Positions 22,195 to 30,819 of a DNA stretch of 64,000 nucleotides are shown one piece after another (the first letter of the stretch is position 1; each line of letters starts with the position of its first letter). The notes under the pieces were generated by a model. It worked only from the letters and a program-made list of their open reading frames with translations. It was not told the DNA's origin and searched no databases. The translations under genes were made by a program, and so were the position numbers. The DNA is from Pleodorina starrii (Eukaryota > Chlorophyta > Chlorophyceae > Chlamydomonadales > Volvocaceae), in assembly GCA_030267565.1 (NCBI GenBank), contig BRXU01000026.1, positions 434,001 to 498,000 of the forward strand, written 5' to 3'.

Positions 22195-25100
22195 CTGGGG
22201 GTGGGCACCCTACGTACCCTTTATGCGGTCAGAGCGGCGAAGACGCTTGTCCTGTCCCTCAACGACAAGGGACGCCTTGGGCCAGTAACCCGAGCCCTCC
22301 TGCACCTGCAGAGCCGATACATGGGCACCATACCAGTGCACACATTCAAACGCGAATGCCGGCACTATACCACACTCAAACAACTTGCTCTCGTGCATGA
22401 AGCCGGTATCGAACTCACGGACAAAGGCAGCACCTATGAGCCGGCAGCAGGCAGCCTCATTCACCTGATCGGGGCGCACAACCCGACGGCCGAGCCCAAG
22501 GATCTCGCGCTCCTCTTCCGATGCATACAGCCCCTGCTGGAACTTGGCCTGGACCTCAGGGCCCTGAAAGACAAAAACACGGGAGCGCATCTCATCACCA
22601 CCGACCAGCTGCAACGCATCGGTGGCAGGAAGGTGGGCCCACGCCATCAGATAGCCCTAAACCAGCTCAGCCTCGCCCTGAATGCTGACCCCAGTGTTCG
22701 CGCCCGGGCGCCGCGCCACAGAGGTGTAGCACCCTTACCCCCCGAACTACGACTCCTCCCGGACGGCCCACATCTAACCGATCTTGCGATGGAAGCGACA
22801 AGACCCACCCCCATCCCCCACGGAACCCTAAGGAAGTACGTACTGGCCAAACCCCGCGACCCGGCCGACACCGTTCCGGCCGCCCCAGCTGAAAACCCAC
22901 CCCCTCGCCCAGGCCCAACAACCCCTCGTGTGGCGACGGCAACCCAAACCGCGGCAGCGTCGTCCGGCACCGCAACAACCCTCGAGGCACGACGCCCGGC
23001 CGCCCGGCCAGCCGCCAGGCGCCACCAGCCGCAGCGAAAGACCGATAGTGAGCTGCTCAAAGCATACCTCCTTCGGCAGAACCTGAAACCAGTCGACGGT
23101 ATCACAGATGCCGAGGCCATTGGGTGGGACCCCCGGCAAACCCCACTTACCCTTCAGCACTGCGAACGAATCCTGCGCCACCCGCTCCACCGGGGCCTCA
23201 CGTCCCAAGTAGGCTCCGCCGAACGGCTACTCCACATGCTCCATGGGGAGACGGCGTGGCCTGCGGGGACACCAACCCAGCATGGCCTTAGCATCACACA
23301 GCTTCTCTTCGGGGACCAAGAGAGGGTAGCATGTATCAAGGCGGAAATCCGGAAACGGGTCGCCGTCAGCGCTCCGAACCCCAAGCGACAACGCACAACC
23401 GACTCGGCTACCCAACACACACACCGAACGTACTACCAGGTTGAATGGGAACGTACTGTCATCACTAAAGGGGCAATAGCACTGTACACCGAGAATGGCT
23501 ACCACCCGAAGGCAGTGCACCGGTACGAAACCCCCACCGCCCCCACTCACCCCGAAATGATAGTCGAGGTAGAATGGGCCCCCACCGAAGATGAGGAGTC
23601 GCGACTGGCCTCGCAAGACAACTGGACAGAGCTGCTGAATGCATTCCGGCATCGGCGCGCCGTTGAGGCCGAACAGGACCCCGGTCGGATGGAAAATGCA
23701 CGCGACCACCACCTGACGGAATGGCAACAGCAAGGTAGATGGGAGACTGAATGCCTCAACGTGACCCGAGGCCAACGTCTCCTACGGCAGTTTGTCGAAA
23801 TCAACGTACACCCGGGTAACCCGGACCGGGACATCCACCCGCCGGGGCGGTATACGGTCCAAATTGGCAATCGTAACGGCACACACAGGCATGTACCATG
23901 GGACGGCAGCGGGGACATACCCGATGGACTGCAAGCCATTGGGATGGCATTCGTGTACGATCCCCAAGGGCGCTGCGTCGGCCAGGTGTCGGCAAGCCGC
24001 CTCCGCAGCCTGTGGCTCCGGTACAGCGACGCCCAACAGAAACGCCCGGAAGAGCACGCACAGATCGCGGCCGCGGGTGGCTTCGCGGAGGATGTCGCAC
24101 GCCTCCTCCTGCGGTATCGGGACGGAGGGGGCACCAAAGCACACCCCATTCGAGAGGCCCATGAGCGGAGGATATCTGAACGGCTGATGAAACGCCTCAT
24201 GACCGCGCTGGGCGCCGCAACAGAGCGCTTTGCATCCCCCCTCAACGTAGCAGACAGCACCGCCATCTACTACTCGCGGTACCCAGAAGATCAGCTCTTC
24301 GGAGCCAACCACGACGCGTATTCGCAACCGTGCACGGGCGTATCCGTCGCGCACCCTGAACCTAAGCCGGACGAGGGGCATCATGCACTGCGATGGGCGC
24401 TAGGCTGGGCCGACGCGACACGGAGCACAGATAACCCCACCGCTACCCTACTCCTGCTGCCCACGTCCCAAACGGCGCCCTACACCCGCTACCTCACCCA
24501 CCCGCTGGTCACCATGATCGGTACAATAGACGCATTTTCAGGAACGGGGGACCTTTACAGCGAAGTGAGCGTAGACGCTCCAAAACCCTACCCAAACGGA
24601 CTCACCCTACTCCTGGTTAGCAATGAATCCGGCCGCGCGTACGGTACCAGCCTCCGCAGAGCGCTTGCTATGACGGCAGCCCGCCACGTCGCCACTGGCC
24701 CCGCCCTCTCTTGGAAGCCACCCCAATGGGTGCGCAAGCGGCTGCGTAGTATGACCGAGAAGCCACCCGCCGCGGCAGCTCCCTCCCGCACGTGCGACAA
24801 CCTCTCCACGGAAGAGGGAAGCGCCGCGTTCCTGGCATTTCCTGCCAAATATGCTCTGCGATACAACGCCCAAGACGCCATATACACAGACGGGTCAGTG
24901 CAAAAAATCAAAGATGGCGACGAGGAAAGACATCTCCTGGGGGCCGCGGCCGTCGACGCACTTACCAACACAACGCTCCACATCAATGTGAACGCAGGCC
25001 ACCAGGGCTGCCAAACTATTACACGGTGCGAACTGAGTGCCATCCATCAAGGACTCCAGATGCGCAGAGGCACGCTGCACGACGAAGCTCACCTAACTAT

Positions 25101-26394
25101 ATGGACGGACTCTGCCGCGTCGCTACATCTCATTAAAAAGATGATAAACAACCCACATAAGCTTCAGCTTAGTAAGCACAAGGCGCTGCTTGAGGAAATC
25201 GTATTAATCCTTAAACGACGAGCGGCTTGTAACCTGAAGACATCTTTGCTTAAAGTGAAAGCCCACACTGGGGTAACTTACAACGAGAAAGCGGACAAAG
25301 CAGCCGTACGAGCCGCGCGAGGACTCTCCAAGCTAGACCCCGACGCGCTGAGCGCAACCGAGACCTCAGACAATAATCCTCGAAGTCAACACTGGTGGCT
25401 GCGGAAAATGGCTGGGCCTGAGAAGAACGCTGGGCACTATGCAAACGACCTTAACCGCGGTATCGAGTCCTTGGTCAGCCCGGAAACGCACTTGGGATAC
25501 ACGAACGAAACAGATTACATGAAATACGTCTCCAACACTCTGCCCGACCTCGACATAAGCACCAGCACTCGGACTCTACAGCGCAAGGCGGGCCGACACA
25601 AGCACGTTAAACGGTGCTTCGACTACCTATACGGCCAGCTATGGAGCGCCAAGCTTGCGAGGCGATTTAAAAAACCAGTGGCACCTGGCCGCCCTGCCTC
25701 GTCGGGACATTGCCCCCTATGCAACCAACTCGACTCAGGGGCGCACATCCTCGGAGGCTGCCTTCACCCCCGCATGCGAGCCCTATACATACAGCGGCAC
25801 AACAAGGCGGTCCAAAACATTACCAGTACGCTAGCCCGTGGGTCCAATGGAGGCTGTTACATTGTAATGGACGCCGGCCCCGCGGACACCCGACCAGACT
25901 ACGTGGCCGGCACACGCCTGCCCAAATGGCTGCTCCCGAGTATTGAGGATGAGAAACGCCTCAAACTCAGGCCCGATATACTCCTTATACCCGACATCCC
26001 CCTCCATGAAACGCAAGCGCAAGGGTACAAGGGACCTCAGGACCCTAGCCAGCACACCGTACACATTGTTGAGGTCGGCTACACCGCCGACACCAACCAC
26101 ACACAGAAACAGCACGACAAGGCCGTACAACACGCAGAACTGGCCAAACTCCTCACGGAAGCCGGATGGAAGGTCCGCTACACAACACAGGAAGCCATCA
26201 GCCTCGGCTTTGCGGGTACTATCAGGAAGGACCTACGCCCTCTACTCCACACCCTAGGCACGGGCAGCAAGGAAGCCCGAGCATGCTGCAACGACCTCCA
26301 CGACCATGCAGTTAGGACACTCAACACTATCGTTATAACCCGCAGACAAATGGAACGCAACCCCCATGCGGAACCGACACCGGCCGGCACGTAA
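22189..26394 (+). CDS. RandI polyprotein, second part: RNase H and RLE endonuclease
   Basis: In the same frame as the upstream part, separated by one UGA; the first in-frame codons are CUA GGU CUG GGG. About 1401 codons. The first ~890 residues have no domain I recognise. RNase H lies at about 24880-25310: TDGS (D at 24889), RCELSAIHQ, WTDSAAS, KVKAHTG, KADKAA. The RLE endonuclease follows: CCHC finger CPLC...H...C from 25711, RPDILLIPD (D at 25975), and VHIVEVGYTAD. It would be made by stop readthrough, or is separated from the RT by a recent mutation. RNase H removes template RNA and RLE nicks target DNA. Confidence 0.88.
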   Translation, partial: LGLGVGTLRTLYAVRAAKTLVLSLNDKGRLGPVTRALLHLQSRYMGTIPVHTFKRECRHYTTLKQLALVHEAGIELTDKGSTYEPAAGSLIHLIGAHNPTAEPKDLALLFRCIQPLLELGLDLRALKDKNTGAHLITTDQLQRIGGRKVGPRHQIALNQLSLALNADPSVRARAPRHRGVAPLPPELRLLPDGPHLTDLAMEATRPTPIPHGTLRKYVLAKPRDPADTVPAAPAENPPPRPGPTTPRVATATQTAAASSGTATTLEARRPAARPAARRHQPQRKTDSELLKAYLLRQNLKPVDGITDAEAIGWDPRQTPLTLQHCERILRHPLHRGLTSQVGSAERLLHMLHGETAWPAGTPTQHGLSITQLLFGDQERVACIKAEIRKRVAVSAPNPKRQRTTDSATQHTHRTYYQVEWERTVITKGAIALYTENGYHPKAVHRYETPTAPTHPEMIVEVEWAPTEDEESRLASQDNWTELLNAFRHRRAVEAEQDPGRMENARDHHLTEWQQQGRWETECLNVTRGQRLLRQFVEINVHPGNPDRDIHPPGRYTVQIGNRNGTHRHVPWDGSGDIPDGLQAIGMAFVYDPQGRCVGQVSASRLRSLWLRYSDAQQKRPEEHAQIAAAGGFAEDVARLLLRYRDGGGTKAHPIREAHERRISERLMKRLMTALGAATERFASPLNVADSTAIYYSRYPEDQLFGANHDAYSQPCTGVSVAHPEPKPDEGHHALRWALGWADATRSTDNPTATLLLLPTSQTAPYTRYLTHPLVTMIGTIDAFSGTGDLYSEVSVDAPKPYPNGLTLLLVSNESGRAYGTSLRRALAMTAARHVATGPALSWKPPQWVRKRLRSMTEKPPAAAAPSRTCDNLSTEEGSAAFLAFPAKYALRYNAQDAIYTDGSVQKIKDGDEERHLLGAAAVDALTNTTLHINVNAGHQGCQTITRCELSAIHQGLQMRRGTLHDEAHLTIWTDSAASLHLIKKMINNPHKLQLSKHKALLEEIVLILKRRAACNLKTSLLKVKAHTGVTYNEKADKAAVRAARGLSKLDPDALSATETSDNNPRSQHWWLRKMAGPEKNAGHYANDLNRGIESLVSPETHLGYTNETDYMKYVSNTLPDLDISTSTRTLQRKAGRHKHVKRCFDYLYGQLWSAKLARRFKKPVAPGRPASSGHCPLCNQLDSGAHILGGCLHPRMRALYIQRHNKAVQNITSTLARGSNGGCYIVMDAGPADTRPDYVAGTRLPKWLLPSIEDEKRLKLRPDILLIPDIPLHETQAQGYKGPQDPSQHTVHIVEVGYTADTNHTQKQHDKAVQHAELAKLLTEAGWKVRYTTQEAISLGFAGTIRKDLRPLLHTLGTGSKEARACCNDLHDHAVRTLNTIVITRRQMERNPHAEPTPAGT

Positions 26395-26411
26395 CCAACG
26401 TGGGACAAGTC

Positions 26412-26545
26412 TTAAGTTCCTTGCGGTGGTGGGGGGGGCTGGGACCGGGGAAACCCGTCACCCCACCCCCTCTGCTCCCATAACCCACGCCTCGGCTACC
26501 GGCCGGGCGTATCATTATTATTATTATTATTATGGTGGTCCCGCC
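26412..26545 (+). repeat. RandI 3' end, ATT tail and right target duplication
   Basis: The G-rich block from about 26427 and the GCTACCGGCCGGGCGTATC segment are shared with the stub at 394-492. The tail is about seven ATT units, then the 13-bp duplication 26533-26545. Confidence 0.9.
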
Positions 26546-27477
26546 CAGCTTTTCGGCTGTGATGGGCGGACTAGATGCCAGAGGCGCTGCGAACAAGGGG
26601 ACAAGCTCGGCGAAGGTACACCACGTACGCCCGCCTACTTGATCCTGCAGCAGCGACACTGACCAAGCCGCACCGGACACGACAACAAGGGGAATAGGGA
26701 CCGACGTATTCCCTACCTCCTTGAGCTACCGGTTGAAAGGATGAAGATGATCACTGTGTTACACTATCAAGAGTGGTACTCGTGCTGTCAACCTCCAGGG
26801 GACTGCACGGGGCCTGTTACCTAGCTCAGAACTTTATAAGTGTTCAGAGCCGAAAAGCGACCAGACAGGCTCGCTTTCGGCCTTAAATACGCACAACAGT
26901 TCATCACGGAACCCTCGGATAAGCGTAAGGCCCCGGATTACGGAACGCCGGACACGGGCCCCGGTGTTCCTACCACCAACGCTCACACAGCGATGCGATA
27001 CGTCTTACTAACAACAAATATATCACAACATTTACGCCATAACGCGCCCAACAGCGGCGCGTGCGACACACAACTCGCAAAGATCCGTAACCAAGTGACC
27101 GCGAACGGGCGATCACACCAGTCAGACTGGCGAGCAGTCATGCAAGTACGACTGCACCGAAATCAAGTTCTTCTAATAAGCAAACAGACAAAAACAGTTC
27201 TTGCCGTTAATTAACCGTTTGACGGCAATTCGTCGATGACACCCAAACGCTCTGTCAGCTGTCGGAACAGCTGGCTGCACAAAAGACCAAACATGTGCCT
27301 AGTGACCAGTTCCCCCCCCAGCGGGTAGGACTACAATGGACGAAAAACGCTGAATTATTTGAGAACGACGGCACCGCTTATGCGATGTCCTCCACGAAAC
27401 CGCTCTGCTTAACCACCAACCGCCGAATGGCGGGCGACGCGAAAACCACCAGCCACATATTTGCGGACCACCAACCG
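26546..27477. other. Older mosaic DNA; unsupported 124-codon frame
   Basis: This is the right half of the locus split by RandI. A plus frame at 26840-27214 has 124 codons with no recognised domain. CAGCTGTCGGAACAG near 27256 echoes the junction CGACAGCTGTCGGATCA at 15911-15927, so this is probably diverged sequence of the same repeat family. No firm gene. Confidence 0.3.
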
Positions 27478-28611
27478 CTGGGAATATGCGCTGCATCCAG
27501 TAAAGCTGTTTCACATGCGCCAAGTATACATAAATGGCGCAACGGCAATGCGGCACACTCGCGACGAGGCGTCACCGTAACGTAGGATCGGTCCGCCGGC
27601 TGCTGGCGAAGTCGGCTCCACGCAGAACGGCTGACCACATAATGCTCAGTATTGCACAGATGGTGCAAATACGAGGACGATGGAAGTGTCTCGGCCAGAG
27701 GCAAGGAAAAGAGTGACGATGAAAGACCTTACATGTCTCTTCCGCTAGGCCAGGTCCATAACCTAACGAAAGGGGCCTACTAGTTGCTCACAGGCGACTG
27801 CCTGAGAGCAAATCGAGACAAGGCAACAAGCCAAAGACTCGACTAAAATACGCGAAACAACTGTACGACATCCTACTCCCGAGATCTTCACGTAAGCTAT
27901 ACTACGTTACGAACTCGAAAGCGAACAACCAAGACTGACGTAGAACCAACAAACTACGCAAATCCGCAATAACAGGAAATACGGACGGTAAACTGTCGGT
28001 GACGGTAAACTGATCCGACAGCTGTCGGATCACATGACTGCACACGAACGAACCATGTGCCTACCCCGGACTCCCCCCCCCAGCGTGCAACGCAGAAAGC
28101 AAAGCTGGAAATGAAGGGGTGCACATGAAATCAGGTGCGAAGCAGTTCCAGCCATGACCGCACGACAATCCAAGCGTCCTGTCGGTAGGGCCGAGACACG
28201 AAGATAAAATGCCAAACGTACGGTGAACACCAAGTCTGCACGCAAGCAGGAAACACCTGGAGAAGTGCCCAGCCACAAACAACCAACGATGCAGCAGCGG
28301 GTCGCCAACACGCTCACCTAACCACGGATCTGCCAAACAACAAGACGGCATGAGCATCCGCGGATCACCCCATTACGGACACATCGCATTCAACGATTCC
28401 CGGGATCTAGCACTGGCTCTGGCAGCTGGGCTCTGGCTCGGGCGTCACCACATCAGACGGACATCGTCAGCAATGGTCCCCACACGTGGCTCGGGATCTA
28501 GCACCTGCGCGTCACCCAGCCAGCCCACGTTGGGCGGGCGAGGAACACGACGGACAGCCACGCACTACGCAAAAACATAAGCGATCTGGTCCCGCCTCAA
28601 CTGACGCCTAC
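27478..28611. repeat. 1.1-kb direct repeat, copy 2
   Basis: Near-identical to 15371-16506, including the 215-bp right arm at 27807-28021 but lacking the left arm. It ends at CAACTGACGCC, after which the sequences diverge. Confidence 0.85.
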
Positions 28612-28954
28612 TTCCTGCCAGGGTTCAGCACGACAACCTAACGCAGCTTAGCGTCACCTCAGTCGGCAAACTTCACGCAGGCCTAGCCCCTACCCGGGAT
28701 ATAGCTCTGGCTACCGGGCTCTGGCGTCACCTCTGTCGGTAGGCGTTACTATCCCTTTAACGTGGCCCGGGATATAGCATCGGCGAAGAAGTTGCGGCAT
28801 CTACCCGCCAGCAAGGCGCAGGACTCGACAGTATCAGTCTCGGGCCAAAACGAATCCACTGCGTCAACACAAATCAAGGCTCAATCCGAAGGTCAGGCGC
28901 GGCGACCAAATCATAACATCACGACATCATGCTCGATAAGAACCAAGCACTTGG
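28612..28954. other. Spacer in repeat mosaic, nothing recognised
   Basis: Contains short imperfect repeats of CCCGGGATATAGC and of TCTGGCGTCACC type. No gene found. Confidence 0.3.
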
Positions 28955-29280
28955 TCTCGATTTGCTGGGAATATGCGCTGCATCCAGTAAAGCTGTTTCA
29001 CATGCGCCAAATATACATAAATGGCGCAACGGCAATGCGGCACACTCGCGGCGAGGCGTCACCGTAACGTAGATAGGATCATCCACCGGCTGCTGGCGAA
29101 GTCGGCTCCACGCAGAACGGCTGACCACATAATGCTCAGTATTGCACAAATGGTGCAATTACGAGCATTATGTGGTCAGCCGTTCTGCGTGGAGCCGACT
29201 TCGAATGGCGAAGGACCATTATATGGGAGTCCGGGGTAGGCACATGGTTCGTTCGTGTGCAGTCATGTGATCCGACAGCG
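28955..29280. repeat. Third partial copy of the repeat, ending in a long hairpin
   Basis: 28955-29158 repeats the loop sequence of the 760-bp element. 29098-29135 and 29164-29202 are then near-perfect inverted copies of each other around an inner TTGCAC/GTGCAA palindrome. 29220-29278 is the reverse complement of the stretch just outside the right arm (28021-28075). A rearranged foldback structure. Confidence 0.75.
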
Positions 29281-29568
29281 GGGCACCCGTTTGGTCCATT
29301 CACCATCCAACCTTAACTCGAAACCGATCGTGTCGAAACTAACGCACATGTACACATCCCATGCCTGCTTACGACAGCTGTCGCGAGCTCCCCCTCAAAC
29401 TCTGGCCGACCCCGGCCAGTCTCGGGCCACTCCCTCAGGTCTTGCCTTGTAACTGTTGCCCGCGTTTAGGCCGTCATTAAGTCAGCACCCGCCTGCAACA
29501 GCGCCTCCTGGACCGCGGATTTAATTAACATACGGGCCATAAAATTAGGCTAAAATTAGGCAAGTGTT

Positions 29569-30178
29569 ACAGTCCGCTTTGGCCCGGTTCGCGCATCGGA
29601 GCAGTAATGTAGCGGCCAGCCTCCTTAAACCCCAAAAGTAACATCGGATAATCCCACTCTCCCATGTCAAACATAAGGGCCTGGAATTGCCGGGCGGCGA
29701 CTTGCCCATTATCAAATAGAGGGTCATAAACAAGATGGCCCGAAGATAGATAAACATGAGTGAGGGCGTGTTGCACTGGTTCAGGTACTGCGGGTCATGA
29801 TAGGGATCGTCCCCAACCGCGGGCACAACTGCCTGAAGGGGTTTTTGTCCACTCGTAGACCCACTGAATGACGGAGGGCGGCCCACTGTTGTTGTTGTTG
29901 TTGGGGCGGACGTCCAGGCCGTAGACGGGGTCTGTCGCCGGCGTGGGGGGACGCGGCGAGTCGCTGAGGCAGACGTCGTGGTGGTAAACCTCTGTCTGGG
30001 TTGCTTCCGTCGCCAGCGTGGGAAGACGCGGCGAATGCCGAATCGGCCTTGCTGTCTTATTTTGCACGAACTTGCCGGCGTAATATCGCTTGTGGCTATG
30101 AAAGACCTTAACGCTACCGGTAGCGAATCCGGCAAGGGTAACATACAATTTCCTACCTTTCCTCTCTGAGCAGCGCAT
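29569..30178 (-). pseudogene. Unidentified KRYYAGK-family protein, frame-disrupted copy
   Basis: From ATG 30178 (minus) about 127 codons read MRCSERKGRKLYVTLAGF, then ATGSVKVFHSHKRYYAGKF, a Thr/Pro-rich stretch and an N5 run, ending near 29795. A second minus frame, about 29785 to 29570, reads protein-like material (VYLSSGHLVYDPLFDNG, ALMFDMGEWDYPMLLLGF) and stops at about 29570. The two look like one gene split by an indel. No known domain. A promoter-like TATTTATAATATCC (minus TATAAATAGAG) lies about 150 bp upstream. The gene start is shared with the arm at 14803-15096 and the protein start with the relic at 38812. It may be a transposon-encoded protein; function unknown. Confidence 0.55.
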
Positions 30179-30399
30179 GACCGTGGCCTCGCTCAGTATG
30201 TAAGGACTTTGTAATAGGCGTAATAGTTAGAGAATAGGTCGTGCTGAAGACAAAGGGTAATGGTGTGCATAGAGGACTACGGAGGTATGTGATGTAGGAA
30301 TGAATGTGATGTGGAGGTAAATCCCCTTGGGCTCTATTTATAATATCCCTGGCGTTTGTTGTACTGGATTACTGTCCCCCTCTCCGGAATGATGGGGTA
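30091..30399 (-). repeat. Right inverted arm of the foldback-like mosaic
   Basis: Reverse-complement partner of 14803-15096, with the same promoter-like box, leader and start codon. The arms are about 15.6 kb apart, about 5.6 kb if the RandI insertion is removed. Confidence 0.85.
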
Positions 30400-30819
30400 C
30401 CGGTTTTGTCCTACTTCCGATACACTGAAGAAACAGTTATGAGTACAGTTGAACGTATAAGCAAGAACCTTGGGGCACATCGAGTGCCCGGCTGTTGAGT
30501 TCCCTACCAAACGAACCCCGGTTTAAGTCGGGTATTAGACCAGGTTAGGCACGGTTAGCAAGGCTTAGCTGTATGGCGCTTCTGCAAGCAGCCACCTTTA
30601 ACTCCGGCCAAGCAGAGTTAAACACGACTTAAACTGTCGTTTTTCGAGTTAAGGGCGACTTAAGAGGCATTTAGGCTGATTTAGCTAGGAGCGTCCAGAT
30701 AGGACTGGATTAGAATCAGCCGGAGTTTGGCCGAGTTGGCTGCAATTACCCAAGTTTAGCTATGCTTAGGGTTAGCAGCAGAACACGGACTTAAACACTT
30801 AACGGGTGTTACACTGTGG
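30400..30819. other. Spacer, nothing recognised
   Basis: Relatively AT-rich with many short AGTTAA/TTTAAG-type motifs, similar in style to 35770-35950 on the other side of the L1 element. It may be the pre-insertion locus. No gene found. Confidence 0.3.

Larger units (their letters stand above)
16560..26532 (+). mobile_element. Full-length RandI/Dualen LINE (dual endonuclease)
   Basis: About 10 kb between perfect target duplications, ending in (ATT)n at about 26512-26532. Domains in order: Josephin-like cysteine protease, APE endonuclease, RT, RNase H, and a CCHC-linked RLE endonuclease. APE plus RLE together is the hallmark of the RandI/Dualen clade, first described from Chlamydomonas. The coding frame is interrupted only by one UGA at 22186. 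It has inserted into an older repeat mosaic; its flanks match material at 27440-27480. The near-intact frame and perfect duplication argue for a young copy. Confidence 0.93.
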
